From Chryseobacterium echinoideorum (GTDB lineage: Bacteria > Bacteroidota > Bacteroidia > Flavobacteriales > Weeksellaceae): a stretch of 64,000 nt of DNA. A model generated the notes under the pieces. It was not told the origin of the DNA, ran no database searches, and saw only the letters and a list, made by a program, of their open reading frames with translations. Below are positions 9,915-17,103 of this stretch, piece after piece; the stretch's first letter is position 1, and the number at the start of each line of letters is the position of its first letter. Made by a program: the position numbers and the translations under genes. Location: assembly GCF_007474535.1 (NCBI RefSeq), contig NZ_VKNW01000002.1, positions 124,001 through 188,000 on the forward strand. The letters are read 5' to 3'.

Positions 9915-11144
9915 ATGAGAAAAAAACATCATCATAAAAAAAAGAAGCCGACGCTTTTCAAAAAATGGACAGGAAAACTGCACCTCTGGTTCGGGCTTTC
10001 TATCGGGCTTATTATATTTGTTGTTTCGGTGACAGGAGCTTTATACGTCTTTAAAGATGAAATAGAAAACTATACCCGTAAAGATGTTGTCTATCACAAT
10101 GAGAAAAATGTTGAGCAAAAGCAGACTCTCCCCATTCGTGTTCTAGAAAAAGCCGTAGAAACTCAGGTTCCGGAAAAATACAAGATTCATTGGGTAAATG
10201 TTCCGATTGATAAAAAAATGTCTTATCAGTTTTACTGGTATGAGCATGATACAGAAGGGACATGGAATTATTTTGATGAGTTTCCCATATATAAAGTTGC
10301 CTACGTAAACCCATTTACAGGAGATGTTCTTCGGGTTTATGATGAGAAAAACGGTTTCTTCCAGATTGTAAAAATGATTCACTGGAGCTTTTTATTAAAG
10401 CAGGATTGGGGAAAATATGTTGTTGGGATACCGGTTATTATTTTTGTTATCATGCTGATTTCAGGAATTATTTTGTGGTGGCCAAAAAACAGAGCCGCCC
10501 GCAAGCAAAGATTTTCGTTTAACTGGAAAAATGTTAAAAGCTGGAAAAGAAAAAATTACGATTTACACAATGTTTTAGGTTTTTATACTTCTGTTTTTGG
10601 GTTGATTTTTGCAATTACGGGACTTTTTTATGCTTTCTTTGTCGTTCAGACGATGATATATGTAGTTTTTTCCGGCGGAAATACTGTTTATCCGGACTTC
10701 TCTCATATTACAACAAAAGCACCTGTTGAAATGCGCAACGAAACTACTTTAGACAAAGTAATGGCAACAGTAGAGCGAAAATACCCTGATTCTTACGGAT
10801 ATTCTATTGATTTGGGACACGAGCATATGGACGACCATGAGCATCCTAATTTTTCAGTTTTTGTAAAGCATCTTTCCTACTCTTATCATAAAAACAGCAG
10901 TCTTATTTTTGATGAAAACTCAGGTGAGCTGCTTCATACACATGATCACGAAGACAAGAATATGGGTGAAAAAGCAGTTGCTGCCAATTACGATGTTCAC
11001 GTAGGTTCTATTTTAGGTCTTCCGACTAAGATTATCGCATTTATTGTAAGTCTTATGTGCGCATCTTTGCCTGTTACAGGTTTTCTAATTTGGTGGGGTA
11101 GGAGGAAGAAGCAGAAGAAAGCTGTCATATCATTCAAAAAATAA
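9915..11144 (+). CDS. PepSY-associated inner-membrane protein, probable siderophore-iron reductase
   Basis: 409 residues. A very basic, His-rich N terminus precedes four membrane segments (about 24-46, 158-182, 218-245, 370-395) with PepSY-type periplasmic domains between them. This is the PepSY_TM layout of proteins found beside siderophore receptors, thought to reduce or release iron at the inner membrane. Two His-rich stretches (HEHMDDHEHPN and HTHDHED) in the last periplasmic loop could bind metal. It lies 94 bases after the receptor. Its last 21 codons are duplicated at 16964-17027 beyond the toxin island, so the present 3' end may have arrived with the island. Confidence 0.88.
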   Translation: MRKKHHHKKKKPTLFKKWTGKLHLWFGLSIGLIIFVVSVTGALYVFKDEIENYTRKDVVYHNEKNVEQKQTLPIRVLEKAVETQVPEKYKIHWVNVPIDKKMSYQFYWYEHDTEGTWNYFDEFPIYKVAYVNPFTGDVLRVYDEKNGFFQIVKMIHWSFLLKQDWGKYVVGIPVIIFVIMLISGIILWWPKNRAARKQRFSFNWKNVKSWKRKNYDLHNVLGFYTSVFGLIFAITGLFYAFFVVQTMIYVVFSGGNTVYPDFSHITTKAPVEMRNETTLDKVMATVERKYPDSYGYSIDLGHEHMDDHEHPNFSVFVKHLSYSYHKNSSLIFDENSGELLHTHDHEDKNMGEKAVAANYDVHVGSILGLPTKIIAFIVSLMCASLPVTGFLIWWGRRKKQKKAVISFKK

Positions 11145-11172
11145 AGAATTATTTCGATTACTAAAGATTAAA
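11081..11172 (+). repeat. 92-bp direct repeat, left copy (3' end of the PepSY gene)
   Basis: This stretch covers the final codons, the stop and 28 bases beyond. It matches 16964-17055 over the same 92-base length with about nine substitutions. Within the codons the changes are almost all synonymous (AGG/CGC, AAG/AAA). The two copies bracket the 5.8-kb toxin island. Confidence 0.85.
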
Positions 11173-11173
11173 C

Positions 11174-11206
11174 CCTCTGCTCAAAGTCACAGACTTTGCG
11201 CAGAGG
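11174..11206. repeat. Long palindrome at the left edge of the island
   Basis: CCTCTGC-T-CAAAGTC pairs with GACTTTG-C-GCAGAGG around an ACA loop: a 15-position stem with one mismatch. It begins two bases after the left 92-bp repeat. The core AAAGTC-ACA-GACTTT recurs at 16940-16954 beside the right repeat, and a variant lies at 16807-16824. No T-tract follows, so it is probably a repeat element rather than a simple terminator. Confidence 0.7.
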
Positions 11207-11518
11207 TGGGTGGCTTCTTTTGGTTACAATTTCTACTTTAAGACCAATATCTGCATATTTTTCTTCTATTAATTTTACCATTTTTTGAAGCCTCTTTCTT
11301 GTAAATCTTTTTCCTCCGCCATTTCCTAATAATTGTTTTCTATAAATTTCTTCAATTTCTTTGTCTATTTTAGAAAGATTTTTAGGCTTAGCTGTTAAAA
11401 CAACGTTTTAAATTTCCTGAGCAGTCATGCCTAAATCCTCAGCCTTTGTTCCATTTTTAGCTCCTTGCAACAGTTCTTCTATAAATTTTAGAAATCCCTT
11501 GAAGCCTTTTGCGCAGGC
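11207..11518 (-). pseudogene. Decayed orphan toxin tip (third cassette)
   Basis: Reading the minus strand from 11518 gives the same junction as the other two tips (ACAKGFKGFLKFIEELLQ, then AKNGTKAEDL). A TAA stop at 11410-11408 stands where the intact copy has a Glu codon. The same frame then continues without further stops through a new domain (with GNGGGKRFTRKRLQ and LIEEKYADIGLKVEIV) and is cut off at the palindrome near 11206. It looks like the start of a polymorphic-toxin domain, possibly of a zincin metallopeptidase type (low confidence), lost by nonsense mutation and truncation. No start codon or intact immunity partner follows. The 11145-11584 interval holds only this remnant, the palindrome and the terminator. 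Confidence 0.65.
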
Positions 11519-11562
11519 TTAGAAAATAAAAACCACTTCTACTGTACTTCAAAAGTGGTTTT
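11415..11562 (-). repeat. Cassette-boundary direct repeat, copy A
   Basis: About 148 bases shared with 13681-13828: the first ~35 codons of a toxin-tip junction plus the preceding terminator hairpin. The stretch from the hairpin through the first 25 codons is almost identical between copies; divergence rises towards the tip. Confidence 0.8.
11523..11562 (-). terminator. Terminator after the exported 324-residue protein
   Basis: On the minus strand AAGTGGTTTT-type arms (11553-11562 with 11529-11538) form a 10-bp stem followed by a T-rich tail (TTTTTATTTT). It ends the transcript of the gene at 11585-12559. The same hairpin family ends the other two units of the island. Confidence 0.75.
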
Positions 11563-11584
11563 ATTAAATATTTAGATAACGGAT

Positions 11585-12559
11585 CTACCTTTCATCGTTT
11601 TTAATTTCACTAAAGGTAATTATTTCCATTTTATCTATATTTGTAATATAGGCATCAATGGAGAAGCATTTTATTTTTTGCTCATACTCATACATATACC
11701 AATTGGTTTTACTGCCATATGGATTAAAGGTAATAATTCCTGTCCAGCTTTCCCATTCTCCAAATGATTTATGATGTTTTAGATTTCCGTTTGTAATTCT
11801 CTCTACAAGCTTTAGTAATGTAGTATTATCATTTGTCTCAAAAGTGAAAATTAGTTTATAAATATTGCTATTTTCTGATATATACTTTTTTTGGTATTGC
11901 TTGCTTGGGTCAGATTGATAATTATCTATTCTTTTTAGGCGGCTTCTGCCTCCATTTTGAAGGGCATCTGTTAGTAATTTTTCTTTTTTTTCATTCTCAG
12001 ATTTGACATATTCTTTTATGGAAGAGAACCCTATATATATGTCTTCTAATATTCTAAAAGAGATTAAATTTCCTGATTTTGCATAAATTAAGCTAATATT
12101 AACTATCAATTTATTGCCTTTTGCATTGGAGATCAAAACCTTTACTGGAACAAACATTTCTTGATTTGGATTATTTTCATCAATTGAGATTCTGTTCTCT
12201 TCAATGAAAATTTCTTTCACAAAAGAATCTTCCCAGTCAATCTTTACTTTTGTATCGTCAACCGTAAATGTTTTTTTACAATTAAGAAAATTTCTTATGA
12301 TATTATCACCATACATTGCACTATTGTATTTATAGTCTGAACTATCAGACATTCTCTTATAGCGCAATGTGTCTCCATTTTTCAGATATTCATCCAGTAA
12401 TTGTCTATAACTTTGATGTTTTTTAAAAAATGAAATTAAATTGTCATCTTTTAAATAATTGGTAATCTCCTTTATATCTTTTTCTATAATCTGCTTGTTT
12501 TGAGAAAATAATTTAATATTCCCTACAAAAGTGAGAATTAAAAAAAGTATATATTTCAT
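11585..12559 (-). CDS. Exported hypothetical protein in the toxin island
   Basis: 324 residues with a signal peptide (MKYILFLILTFVGNIKLFSQ) and no other membrane segment or lipobox, so probably periplasmic or secreted. The family is not recognised. It lies between the terminator of the C39-like tip unit and its own terminator, in the same orientation as the toxin genes. It could be the surviving immunity protein of a lost tip acting in the periplasm, or an unrelated passenger. No TAnnTTTG element was found upstream. Base composition is AT-rich like the rest of the island. Confidence 0.6.
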   Translation of the reverse strand: MKYILFLILTFVGNIKLFSQNKQIIEKDIKEITNYLKDDNLISFFKKHQSYRQLLDEYLKNGDTLRYKRMSDSSDYKYNSAMYGDNIIRNFLNCKKTFTVDDTKVKIDWEDSFVKEIFIEENRISIDENNPNQEMFVPVKVLISNAKGNKLIVNISLIYAKSGNLISFRILEDIYIGFSSIKEYVKSENEKKEKLLTDALQNGGRSRLKRIDNYQSDPSKQYQKKYISENSNIYKLIFTFETNDNTTLLKLVERITNGNLKHHKSFGEWESWTGIITFNPYGSKTNWYMYEYEQKIKCFSIDAYITNIDKMEIITFSEIKNDER

Positions 12560-12592
12560 AGTTTGCTGTTATTATATAAATTATGATTAAAT

Positions 12593-12626
12593 AACCCACT
12601 TCTTTATTTCGGAAGTGGGTTTTATT
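12593..12626. terminator. Terminator after the C39-tip immunity gene
   Basis: AACCCACTTC (12593-12602) pairs perfectly with GAAGTGGGTT (12612-12621). The T-tract is strong on the plus side and weaker (ATTTAAT) on the minus side, where the upstream immunity gene reads. The CCACTT-containing stem resembles the other two terminators in the island. Confidence 0.65.
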
Positions 12627-12637
12627 TTTTTGTAAAA

Positions 12638-13135
12638 TTACCTCAAAATCTTATAGGTTGTATAATCTTTAAAAGTTTTGAGTTCATAAATTTTATTTTT
12701 ATCAACATCTATTATCCTAATATTGTCTAAAGGTACATTTTGACAATGAATAAAACTGATGAATTGTGGAGCATTAAAATATCCTTTTACAATAATGTCA
12801 AAGCCTTTTTCTACTTCTATTGAACTGTACCATTCCCACTTTTTAATTTCTTGGAAATTATAAATAGACATATCTATATCAACTAAAATCTCATCATACT
12901 TGAAATTATCATCATCTAATTGCTTTACTTTAGATACAATCCCTTGTGGTAAGAGTTTCTCCCATTTAGGGTCTTCATAATGAAGGTTTTTATTTTTTAA
13001 GAATGCTAAAACTGCATTTTTAAAATTATCCAATACCTCTTTGGCATTGTTAATATTTCTTACTCGAATAATTTCATATTCTTTCAAAGGCTTTTCTCCT
13101 TTTACATTATATTGTATATTTCCTTGTTCTGTCAT
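12638..13135 (-). CDS. Probable immunity protein for the C39-like toxin tip
   Basis: 165 residues, no signal peptide, no membrane segment, family not recognised. The ATG at 13135 lies four bases after the stop codon of the orphan C39-like tip (TAATGTGATG), implying translational coupling. A terminator follows immediately, closing a tip-immunity unit. Position directly behind a toxin tip, cytoplasmic location and small size are the usual features of polymorphic-toxin immunity genes. The assignment rests on context only. A GTG three bases... one codon upstream (13138) is an alternative start. Confidence 0.6.
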   Translation of the reverse strand: MTEQGNIQYNVKGEKPLKEYEIIRVRNINNAKEVLDNFKNAVLAFLKNKNLHYEDPKWEKLLPQGIVSKVKQLDDDNFKYDEILVDIDMSIYNFQEIKKWEWYSSIEVEKGFDIIVKGYFNAPQFISFIHCQNVPLDNIRIIDVDKNKIYELKTFKDYTTYKILR

Positions 13136-13139
13136 CACA

Positions 13140-13784
13140 TTACTTTTTTATAATTACTGCTTTTTGTTTAAATATTTCTTTAAAATCTTCCATTTTCATA
13201 GAATAAGAAGTTCCCTGATTCATAGGCAAAGGGTCTCGCAAAAATACTTTCCCATTTTCTACTTTTTCCAATACTACTGCATGGCTACCAAATTCTCTTG
13301 TTCCAATGCTTATGATTGCCTTATCCCCATCTTGTAATTTTTCCAATAATTTAGGTAATGCAATTTTACTTTCAGAAATAGCTGTTACTTCATCTTCTAA
13401 CCTTTTAAAATACAAAGCATCAGGTATATCTAAAATTGAAGCACCATTCGCATCTGTTTTTAATGCTCTTGCTAATTCATCTTCTAACTTTAAAATTCCT
13501 TTATCGTGCAATATCATTCTCAAAGAAGTTGCAGCACAAGTATGGTCAGTTGATTGTCCAAAAATTTTGGTTTCACTTATCCATCTCTCTATTTTTATCC
13601 CTGCATTTTCTGCAAATGATTTGGTTGCATCTCCCCCTCCTTTTTGAAATTTCTTCCCTTTTACAATTACTTCTTCAATATCCTGAGCCTCTTCTGCCAA
13701 ATCCTCTGCTTTAGCTCCATTTTTAGCTCCTTGCAATAGTTCTTCTATAAATTTTAGAAATCCCTTGAAGCCTTTTGCGCAGGC
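13140..13784 (-). CDS. Orphan toxin tip, C39-like cysteine peptidase domain
   Basis: Open frame of 214 codons directly after an in-frame TAA (13787-13785), with no ATG at its beginning; an in-frame TTG at 13736 is the only early start candidate. The first ~45 residues (ACAKGFKGFLKFIEELLQ to VIVKGKK) match the pre-toxin junction of the large toxin at 14396-16687. The rest is a different domain with the Cys-His-Asp pattern of papain-like C39 peptidases: Cys in DHTCAATSLRMIL (codon 13536-13538), His in GSHAVVLEK (13281-13283), Asp in RDPLP (13233-13235). It is probably silent or poorly expressed as it stands, and would become a functional toxin end if recombined onto the large gene. The immunity gene follows four bases later. 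Confidence 0.7.
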   Translation of the reverse strand, partial: ACAKGFKGFLKFIEELLQGAKNGAKAEDLAEEAQDIEEVIVKGKKFQKGGGDATKSFAENAGIKIERWISETKIFGQSTDHTCAATSLRMILHDKGILKLEDELARALKTDANGASILDIPDALYFKRLEDEVTAISESKIALPKLLEKLQDGDKAIISIGTREFGSHAVVLEKVENGKVFLRDPLPMNQGTSYSMKMEDFKEIFKQKAVIIKK

Positions 13785-13828
13785 TTAGAAAATAAAAACC
13801 ACTTTCTACTATACTTCAAAAGTGGTTT
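13681..13828 (-). repeat. Cassette-boundary direct repeat, copy B
   Basis: Partner of 11415-11562. It contains the terminator of the upstream immunity gene and the junction of the C39-like tip. Recombination between the copies would delete about 2.27 kb: the tip, its immunity gene and the exported protein. A more diverged third copy of the junction alone lies inside the large toxin gene at about 15000-15124. Confidence 0.8.
13789..13828 (-). terminator. Terminator after the JAMM-tip immunity gene
   Basis: Perfect 10-bp stem (13819-13828 with 13796-13805) reading AAACCACTTT / AAAGTGGTTT on the minus strand, followed by TTTTATTTTC. It lies right after the stop at 13837 and separates the expressed toxin-immunity pair from the orphan tip. 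Confidence 0.8.
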
Positions 13829-13836
13829 ATTTTTTA

Positions 13837-14382
13837 TCAGCTATATTTAGTTGCTTTATTAGGATTCATTATTATTTGAATATTTTCTGAAGTAATTTTA
13901 ATTTTTGAAATAGGACAATTATCAACAGATATTTCATTACCTGAAATTGATATATTTTTATCCTTTAAACAGTCTGTTACACTTTGTATCAATAATGGCA
14001 TTGAATGATTTGATTTAAAATTAAATTGAAGATTTTCATATAGAATATGATTATTTAATTTTATATACTTCACATACATACTTTCAACTATTGATTGCTC
14101 TTTTAGGGGCAATTGTAATTCATATTTAAAAGAAAAATCACCAATAAGCAATTCATCCAAATTTGTTATCACAGGAGTTTTATCTTTAAATATTCTAATG
14201 ATTACATAAACAAAATCTTCTAATGTACATTCTTTAAGAAATTGTTTAATTGCATTTAATTTTTCACTCCTTTTTCTTTGGTTATTTTGTCTTTCAAATA
14301 TTTCGTCTATTGTAAGGCTGTCATCCATATCAAAAATATAACCAGTGTATAATTCTTCTAATGGCAATGTGTTTTTATTCAT
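13837..14382 (-). CDS. Probable immunity protein for the JAMM-tip toxin
   Basis: 181 residues, acidic, no signal peptide or membrane segment, family not recognised. It starts 13 bases after the stop of the large toxin and is followed directly by a strong terminator, so the two form a two-gene operon from the promoter near 16740. In polymorphic toxin systems the gene immediately after the toxin usually encodes its cognate cytoplasmic inhibitor. The function is inferred from position only. Confidence 0.65.
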   Translation of the reverse strand: MNKNTLPLEELYTGYIFDMDDSLTIDEIFERQNNQRKRSEKLNAIKQFLKECTLEDFVYVIIRIFKDKTPVITNLDELLIGDFSFKYELQLPLKEQSIVESMYVKYIKLNNHILYENLQFNFKSNHSMPLLIQSVTDCLKDKNISISGNEISVDNCPISKIKITSENIQIIMNPNKATKYS

Positions 14383-14395
14383 AATATTTTAAATT

Positions 14396-16687
14396 TTATT
14401 GATATCGTGTATATTTTATAACATCTCTTAATTGGTAGAGCAATTCATCTGCATACAATTGTTTCAGCTTGTTATTAGCATTAATAAATGATAGAGATTC
14501 TTTATTGGTTATCTTTCTCATCGTATTTATCAATTGTGCATTTTTTTGATTATATCTTGCAAAAGCAGCAGGTTGTATAATTTTTTCATATTCCTCCCAA
14601 GAGGGTAATTTTCCTTTTTTTTGCAAGCAAAATGCTTTTTGTTCTCTAGTTACAGCTCTTAATTCTTTTAAATCATTTGCTATAAACATTTCTATATCCA
14701 CATAACTTATAGATGAACTCTTAGGATGGTTATGAGTAATTATCAAGTTTCCTTTACCTGCCAAATCTTCTGCATCTCTCATTACATTTTTAGAAAACTC
14801 CACATTATCTAATTGCTTTTGAGTTATTAAACCAGAAAGCTCATTGCCTTTATCATCAAAAATTTTCGCTGCTTCATATTCCAAAGAACGGATTTCGTTT
14901 TCAACTCTTTTTACGTTTTTTAGTTTGCCTATATCATCATAAACTCTAGATAATTTTCGATAACCACTCGCTCCCGCTCCTTCTGCCACTTTTTTTCCTC
15001 TTAAAACTACCTCCTCTATATCCTTCGCTTCTTCTGCAAAATCTTCTGCTTTAGTCCCATTTTTAGCTCCTGTGAAAAGTTCCTCAATAAATTTAATAAA
15101 TCCTTTGAAACCTTTTGCACAAGCCTTACCAAATCTAACCATAAATTTTGAAAGGAAAGCCAATAAATCTGTAATTCCTAAAGTTGCCACAGATATACTT
15201 TCTCTTGCCAAAACCTTTAGCAGACTTACTGCTTTTTGTACATAAGTAGCTCCTTTTACTACATTGCCTTCTCCTGCTGTAAAGATAAGAAGCAATATAT
15301 TTATCAATACTTCAAAAGCAAATACACCAACATAAAATGCTATTGTATAACGAGAAGCCTTATCCCAATATTCTTTCATCTTATCCAAAACAGCTTCCAT
15401 ATCAGAAGAAGATAAATTACTACTTCCTGTAAAGAGGTCTTTTATGCCTTGCAAGAACTTAGGCACATTTTCATGTACCCAATCCAAAACATCTTCTGCT
15501 TTTTCCAAAAGGTCTCTTCTTTCCAAATACTGCTGATAAGAAAATGTAGTGGTAGGCTGTGAAAGAAACTCCAAAATATACAAAATACATTGCACCAAAC
15601 CTACTAAACCATTCATCACTCCACAGTTAAAAGCATTGAGGATTTTCAAAAATTCAATTCCTTTCTCTGCCAAATTAGTAACTACATCTTTAATTTCTGA
15701 TAGAAAGGTTTTGATAGTATTGATAACTCCCGTAATTCTGTTTATCAAATTTTTAAAAGAATCAGGTAAATGTTCAATGGAAGCATCTTTAACTTTACTG
15801 GCTGATTGCGTTACTAATTCCCAAACTTGGCTAAAAGCTGTTTCTACACCCTGTACAAAAGGGTTATTTCCTAAATTTTCAAAAAAATTGGCTGCCTTAT
15901 TTATATTTACAGGAACAGCAACCCCTGCAAAAACAGGAATCAATGGGGAATAGTCTTTAGAACTAGGATTGTAATTTTTCTCTGTGGGTTTAAAGCCTTC
16001 TAATTGTTTCGCACACCATCCAATAGCATCAGCAGGAATGGAAGTAATATTACCTATAATTTCTTCAAATCTTCTATCACCAGTATAAAACTGATATTCT
16101 CTCATCAATGCATCACGAACAAGAGTAGCATTAATCTTATCTCCCTCATAAGTATAAGCTAACTGTGCTAGATATGCAGCTTCATCTTCCATAGAGGTAA
16201 TATTTTTAAAAAATTTCCCTCCTATGTTGGATGGTAATGGCTCAGGAAATCTTTTAAAAAGAGTTAGAAAATAATCTCCCATCTTGGCAATATAGAAATC
16301 TCCTGCAAAGTTAGACTTGTTAGGATTAGGCTTCTCATAGAATAAGAATAAACTTTGAGGCTCTCTTTTATTGGAATTGTAGCTTCCTAATACTTCTGAA
16401 CCATTTTCACATGGCAGTACTTCTGCCCTGTATTCGTACCCTTTTTTTCCTTTTTCATCTACACCAGTAGAAGGAAAAACAGATACAGGGTCATCTGTGA
16501 GATAAGAATAACCTAAAGGCGTATTTTTATAATCGTGGAATTTACTCCTAAACTCTGGAGAGTTATCCCTATCAATTATAGTATTTTCAAAAGCATTCTT
16601 ATTCTCAACAAACCCTTTACTCACTTCTTCAAAAGAGAGTATTTTGTATTGTGATAAATCTCCAAATTCATCATCAAAATTTTCCAT
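14396..16687 (-). CDS. Large polymorphic toxin with JAMM/JAB-like C-terminal tip
   Basis: 763 residues, no Sec signal. The N-terminal ~250 residues are unrecognised. A helical middle follows, with a hydrophobic segment near 455-485 (FEVLINILLLIFTAG), then the junction ACAKGFKGFIKFIEELF (about 522-540) shared with two orphan tips. The C-terminal ~190 residues contain His652-Asn-His654-Pro followed by SSSIS-YV-D, matching the metal-binding H-x-H-P...S-x-x-D of JAMM/JAB peptidases; a Glu around 602-604 (SLEYEAAKIFDDKG) could be the catalytic acid. This is therefore a modular toxin with a probable metallopeptidase tip. Delivery route unknown: no VgrG, PAAR or Hcp gene is nearby. ATG 16687 is chosen because an earlier TTG (16738) lies within the -7 element. 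Confidence 0.72.
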   Translation of the reverse strand: MENFDDEFGDLSQYKILSFEEVSKGFVENKNAFENTIIDRDNSPEFRSKFHDYKNTPLGYSYLTDDPVSVFPSTGVDEKGKKGYEYRAEVLPCENGSEVLGSYNSNKREPQSLFLFYEKPNPNKSNFAGDFYIAKMGDYFLTLFKRFPEPLPSNIGGKFFKNITSMEDEAAYLAQLAYTYEGDKINATLVRDALMREYQFYTGDRRFEEIIGNITSIPADAIGWCAKQLEGFKPTEKNYNPSSKDYSPLIPVFAGVAVPVNINKAANFFENLGNNPFVQGVETAFSQVWELVTQSASKVKDASIEHLPDSFKNLINRITGVINTIKTFLSEIKDVVTNLAEKGIEFLKILNAFNCGVMNGLVGLVQCILYILEFLSQPTTTFSYQQYLERRDLLEKAEDVLDWVHENVPKFLQGIKDLFTGSSNLSSSDMEAVLDKMKEYWDKASRYTIAFYVGVFAFEVLINILLLIFTAGEGNVVKGATYVQKAVSLLKVLARESISVATLGITDLLAFLSKFMVRFGKACAKGFKGFIKFIEELFTGAKNGTKAEDFAEEAKDIEEVVLRGKKVAEGAGASGYRKLSRVYDDIGKLKNVKRVENEIRSLEYEAAKIFDDKGNELSGLITQKQLDNVEFSKNVMRDAEDLAGKGNLIITHNHPKSSSISYVDIEMFIANDLKELRAVTREQKAFCLQKKGKLPSWEEYEKIIQPAAFARYNQKNAQLINTMRKITNKESLSFINANNKLKQLYADELLYQLRDVIKYTRYQ

Positions 16688-16735
16688 AAGTGTTGTTTTA
16701 ATAATTAATAATTCTTTTTGGAAACGTTTCTGAGG

Positions 16736-16743
16736 CAAAGCTA
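16736..16743 (-). promoter_or_regulatory. -7 promoter element of the toxin operon
   Basis: TAGCTTTG on the minus strand is an exact TAnnTTTG match, about 48 bases before the toxin ATG. A TTTG further upstream is only 14 bases away, shorter than the usual spacer, so the -33 element is uncertain. Confidence 0.5.
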
Positions 16744-16806
16744 AATGCTACAAGCGACAAAACTTGACGTGTTTTATTTTTTTGTATAATTAAAAACCCC
16801 GCTACG

Positions 16807-16954
16807 CAAAGTCTTCCGACTTTGAGCAACAATAAAAAATAAAAAAAGTGAAAGCTATACCATAAAAGACAATAGAATTAGCAGATAGTAAAACAAATGA
16901 ACTTTGGAAATACAATAATTACGAAAAATAGATTAGCGTAAAGTCACAGACTTT
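16807..16954. repeat. Two AAAGTC...GACTTT palindromes at the right edge of the island
   Basis: CAAAGTC-TTCC-GACTTTG at 16807-16824 and AAAGTC-ACA-GACTTT at 16940-16954. The second has the same loop as the left-edge palindrome at 11174-11206 and lies nine bases before the right 92-bp repeat. The 16744-17103 interval otherwise holds no gene: only these palindromes, the AT-rich spacer and the remnant PepSY 3' end. Confidence 0.65.
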
Positions 16955-16963
16955 GCCAGCGGA

Positions 16964-17055
16964 TTTTCTGATTTGGTGGGGTAGGCGCAAAAAGCAGAAA
17001 AAAGCTGTCATATCATTCAAAAACTAAAGAATTATTCTCATTACTAAAGATTAAA
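16964..17055 (+). repeat. 92-bp direct repeat, right copy (remnant of the PepSY 3' end)
   Basis: Partner of 11081-11172. Codons 16964-17027 still read FLIWWGRRKKQKKAVISFKN and end in TAA, although nothing upstream links them to a gene. Synonymous differences from the live copy suggest that this is the displaced 3' end of the resident allele and that the island carried in a homologous replacement. Confidence 0.8.
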
Positions 17056-17103
17056 TCAATCTTTTTTATAAATTTATTGCTTCTAAATTATACAATAATA
17101 AAA

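Noticed and set aside
13306..13714. Plus-strand frames opposite the orphan tip (13306-13647 and 13436-13714)
   Set aside because: They overlap the junction and C39-like catalytic residues of the minus-strand frame, which has homology to the large toxin.
11174..16743. Type VI secretion gene cluster
   Set aside because: No Hcp, VgrG, TssB/C or ClpV homologue is present; only effector-like genes are seen, so the secretion route is left open.
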